Below, piece by piece: positions 7,165 through 8,222 of a stretch of 8,222 nt of DNA. The notes beneath the pieces were generated by a model. It was not told where the DNA came from and did no database searches. It saw only the letters and a list, made by a program, of their open reading frames with translations. The position numbers were made by a program, and so were the translations under genes. Position 1 is the first letter of the stretch. The number at the start of each line of letters is the position of its first letter. Source of the DNA: CAYRTV01 sp046483285 (GTDB taxonomy: Bacteria > Acidobacteriota > Aminicenantia > Aminicenantales > Aminicenantaceae); assembly GCA_046483285.1 (NCBI GenBank), contig JAWODN010000066.1:1-8222 (forward strand). Reading direction: 5' to 3'.

Positions 7165-7322
7165 TTGCCATGGGAGCGGGATGATGGATCGCCGCCACGC
7201 GGATGTCCCCAGCGAGGACATCCGCTCCGATTCCGGCTTCGCTCTCCTCTCCTGCGGAGAGGAACCGTGCCCGCTCAGCCTTCATACGGGCCAGCTTATC
7301 CATCATCCCGCCCCCATGGCAA
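7165..7322 (+). repeat. Element A, copy 2: 158 bases with near-perfect terminal inverted repeats
   Basis: The 25-base ends 7165-7189 and 7298-7322 are inverted repeats with one mismatch (core CCATGGG-AGCGGGATGATGG). Inside are two perfect hairpins: GGATGTCC/GGACATCC (7201-7208 with 7216-7223) and CCTCTCC-tgc-GGAGAGG (7246-7262). Most of the left and central part matches the minus strand of 4866-4990. In copy 1 the first hairpin differs by one base that converts a G-C pair to G-U, so pairing is kept. Two overlapping open frames cross it, but indels between copies shift them, arguing against coding. The form fits a non-autonomous MITE or REPIN-like unit. Repeat B copies sit 11 and 9 bases outside its ends. 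Confidence 0.78.
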
Positions 7323-7331
7323 CAAAGAAAC

Positions 7332-7384
7332 CATTTTCTAAGTAATTCATCATGAGTATAACACACCGCGAACCATGAAAATGA
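7332..7384 (+). repeat. 53-base repeat B, copy 2
   Basis: This is the direct-repeat partner of 7101-7153 (43 of 53 identical, no gaps), lying 9 bases right of element A copy 2. At 53 bases it is far longer than an ordinary target-site duplication. Confidence 0.65.
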
Positions 7385-7413
7385 TCCCAATGTCATTCCC
7401 GGACCGGAGCGCT

Positions 7414-7462
7414 TTTGAGTCTGTCATTCCGAAGCACGCCGTGCCTTTGAGTGTGTCATCCC
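7414..7462 (+). repeat. Short direct repeats with TGTCAT heads
   Basis: TTTGAGTcTGTCATtCC at 7414-7430 recurs at 7446-7462 with 15 of 17 bases identical, a 32-base period. A further TGTCATTCC lies at 7391-7399. These look like degenerate left ends of the palindromic element that starts at 7454. Confidence 0.5.
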
Positions 7463-7573
7463 GCGGTGCGAAGCACCGAGGGATCCCTTACTGCTTCGTC
7501 TTGCCGATGGGTTCCGCTTTCACGAGGCAGGAAGGGATTGCCACGGCTTGCTGGCGCAAGCCTCGCAATGACA
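7454..7573. repeat. TGTCAT-bounded palindromic element 1
   Basis: The 120-base unit begins TGTCATCCCG and ends CGCAATGACA. Each arm carries a hairpin: CGGTGC-gaa-GCACCG (7464-7478) and GGCTTGC-tggc-GCAAGCC (7545-7562). Inner arm ends read GGGATCCC and GGGATTGCC. Such TGTCAT...ATGACA units are widespread intergenic repeats in many bacterial genomes and often give spurious predicted proteins. Confidence 0.7.
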
Positions 7574-7581
7574 AAGCGGCA

Positions 7582-7696
7582 TGTCGTCCTGAGGAGCGGA
7601 GCGACGAGGGATCTGTGAGTGCTTTCGCCAGGCCGTATGGACAATGGGTTGCCAATTCAAAGCAGTCCGGGATCCTTCGCTCCGCTCAGGATGACA
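7582..7696. repeat. TGTCAT-bounded palindromic element 2
   Basis: This 115-base unit begins TGTCGTCCTGAGGAGCGGAG and ends CGCTCAGGATGACA. Its arms form an imperfect long inverted repeat (7582-7613 against 7669-7696). It lies eight bases after element 1, in tandem. Crossing open frames translate to low-complexity strings such as RPEERSDEGS, the usual signature of this repeat class and not of a gene. Confidence 0.72.
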
Positions 7697-7743
7697 TTAA
7701 ATTAATGAAAAGTCGTCACTTCACTGCGACGAGCCGCAAGCCG

Positions 7744-7767
7744 GCAGATGGGGTGAGATCCGGCCCG
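7744..7767 (+). repeat. 24-base segment shared with element A copy 1
   Basis: GCAGATG, two variable bases, then GTGAGATCCGGC is found here and at 4848-4871 in the same orientation, 21 of 24 identical. Element A copy 2 lacks it. This suggests that a fragment of the long form of element A, or a third repeat family, lies here. Confidence 0.5.
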
Positions 7768-7884
7768 CCCGAAGGGTAAAAAAATTGCGATTAAAATAAA
7801 AATCTGGATAATGAAAAACGTTCAAGATTGAATTCTCTAAAAAATCATGCAAATACAAGATAAAAGAAATTATGAAAACATCGC

Positions 7885-7937
7885 CATTTTTTTATGAATT
7901 CATCATGTATAAAGCTCACCAAAAAGCGATGAAAATG
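7885..7937 (+). repeat. Repeat B, copy 3 (partly diverged)
   Basis: The first 23 bases match copy 1 (7101-7123) at 21 positions, and the end (GCGATGAAAATG) resembles the end of copy 2. The centre has diverged. The AT-rich stretch 7768-7884 before it holds nothing recognisable. Confidence 0.5.
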
Positions 7938-7953
7938 GGGAGAAGGGTCCCGT

Positions 7954-7976
7954 CACGGCTTCATCCTCCAGCCGTG
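7954..7976. other. Isolated stem-loop
   Basis: CACGGCT (7954-7960) and AGCCGTG (7970-7976) form a perfect seven-base stem with a nine-base loop. No T-run follows, so it is not a standard terminator. Confidence 0.4.
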
Positions 7977-7994
7977 CCGCGACTGACGCGGATT

Positions 7995-8022
7995 TTGAAT
8001 AGGATTTCACTTGAGGTATGAT
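7995..8022 (+). promoter_or_regulatory. Candidate promoter facing the right-edge structured block
   Basis: TTGAAT (7995-8000) and TATGAT (8017-8022) are 16 bases apart, four and five matches to consensus. Transcription would start near 8029 and run into the folded block at 8103-8190. No protein start with a ribosome site follows in view. Confidence 0.35.
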
Positions 8023-8102
8023 TTATTAACGGAATGAGGTTAATACGGCTTTATGGAATTCAGATGTGGCTGAAGCGACCTTGAAGATTTAGCCTTCTGA
8101 GG

Positions 8103-8190
8103 GCTGTGTTTGAGGGAACCCGGCGAAGCCGGGCTGCGAGCATGTTTGACCCACGGACGGGGGGAGTTGCGCAGCAGCCGAAAACACAGC
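8103..8190. repeat. Multi-stem structured block, possible dispersed repeat or small RNA
   Basis: Nine-base outer arms GCTGTGTTT (8103-8111) and AAACACAGC (8182-8190) are perfectly complementary. They enclose CCCGGC-gaa-GCCGGG (8119-8133) and a stem of GCTGCG (8133-8138) with CGCAGC (8170-8175). The two inner stems share base 8133, so they abut. The whole folds as a compact branched structure. It matches no RNA family I know; its style resembles GC-rich intergenic repeats. It is near the window edge and may extend beyond it. Confidence 0.5.
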
Positions 8191-8222
8191 GCGAAGAATG
8201 GCGTTAAAAATCTGAAGGGAGC

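Noticed and set aside
7100..7396. 98-residue minus-strand frame with an internal protein repeat
   Set aside because: The apparent protein repeat is repeat B copies 1 and 2 read through element A. DNA repeats explain it fully.
7375..7779. 134-residue open frame over the TGTCAT elements
   Set aside because: Its sequence is a translation of two palindromic repeats (RPEERSDEGS-type strings), with no ribosome site.
7101..7937. CRISPR-like array from spaced B repeats
   Set aside because: Only three diverged copies at unequal spacing (231 and 553 bases), with other repeats between them instead of unique spacers, and no cas genes.
7929..8021. 30-codon frame starting MKMGRRVPSRL
   Set aside because: No ribosome site and no recognisable content; it overlaps repeat B and a stem-loop.

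Overview
The window comes from a bacterial chromosome of moderate GC. It carries six convincing protein genes in its middle and repeat-rich, apparently non-coding DNA at its right end. Four genes have N-terminal export or anchor signals: a membrane anchor, two Sec-type signal peptides and one twin-arginine signal. This suggests an envelope-bearing, Gram-negative-like heterotroph that handles peptides outside the cytoplasm. The gene mix and the style of the repeats remind me of uncultivated lineages such as Aminicenantes or other deep branches. That is a guess; nothing here fixes the taxonomy.

Layout. Positions 1-390 hold a short open stretch cut by the window edge and a good promoter. Next comes a two-gene plus-strand operon: a membrane-anchored coiled-coil protein (400-930) and a secreted M28 metallopeptidase with a C-terminal fibronectin-III-like domain (942-2267). 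It converges on two minus-strand genes: a signal-peptide-bearing class I methyltransferase fused to a beta-rich domain (3239-2295) and a Tat-exported M24 metallopeptidase (4623-3349). After a 515-base gap dominated by an inverted-repeat-bounded element (4687-4994) comes a second plus-strand operon. It encodes a four-helix membrane protein (5139-5603) that overlaps by ATGA a metallo-beta-lactamase/beta-CASP RNase-like protein (5600-7033). The remaining ~1.2 kb (7034-8222) has no credible gene. It holds a second, oppositely oriented copy of the element, three copies of a 53-base repeat, two tandem TGTCAT-bounded palindromic elements, and a strongly structured block at the right edge.

How the parts may work together. 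The M28 and M24 enzymes are the natural pair for extracytoplasmic peptide breakdown. The coiled-coil protein is probably a cell-surface or periplasmic partner of the M28 enzyme. The overlapping 5139-7033 pair suggests a membrane-associated RNA-processing unit, but this rests only on gene order. I found no CRISPR array, tRNA, rRNA, transposase or phage gene. The unusual content is the layered repeat system: inverted copies of one element bracket the RNase operon, and several repeat families are interleaved downstream of it.
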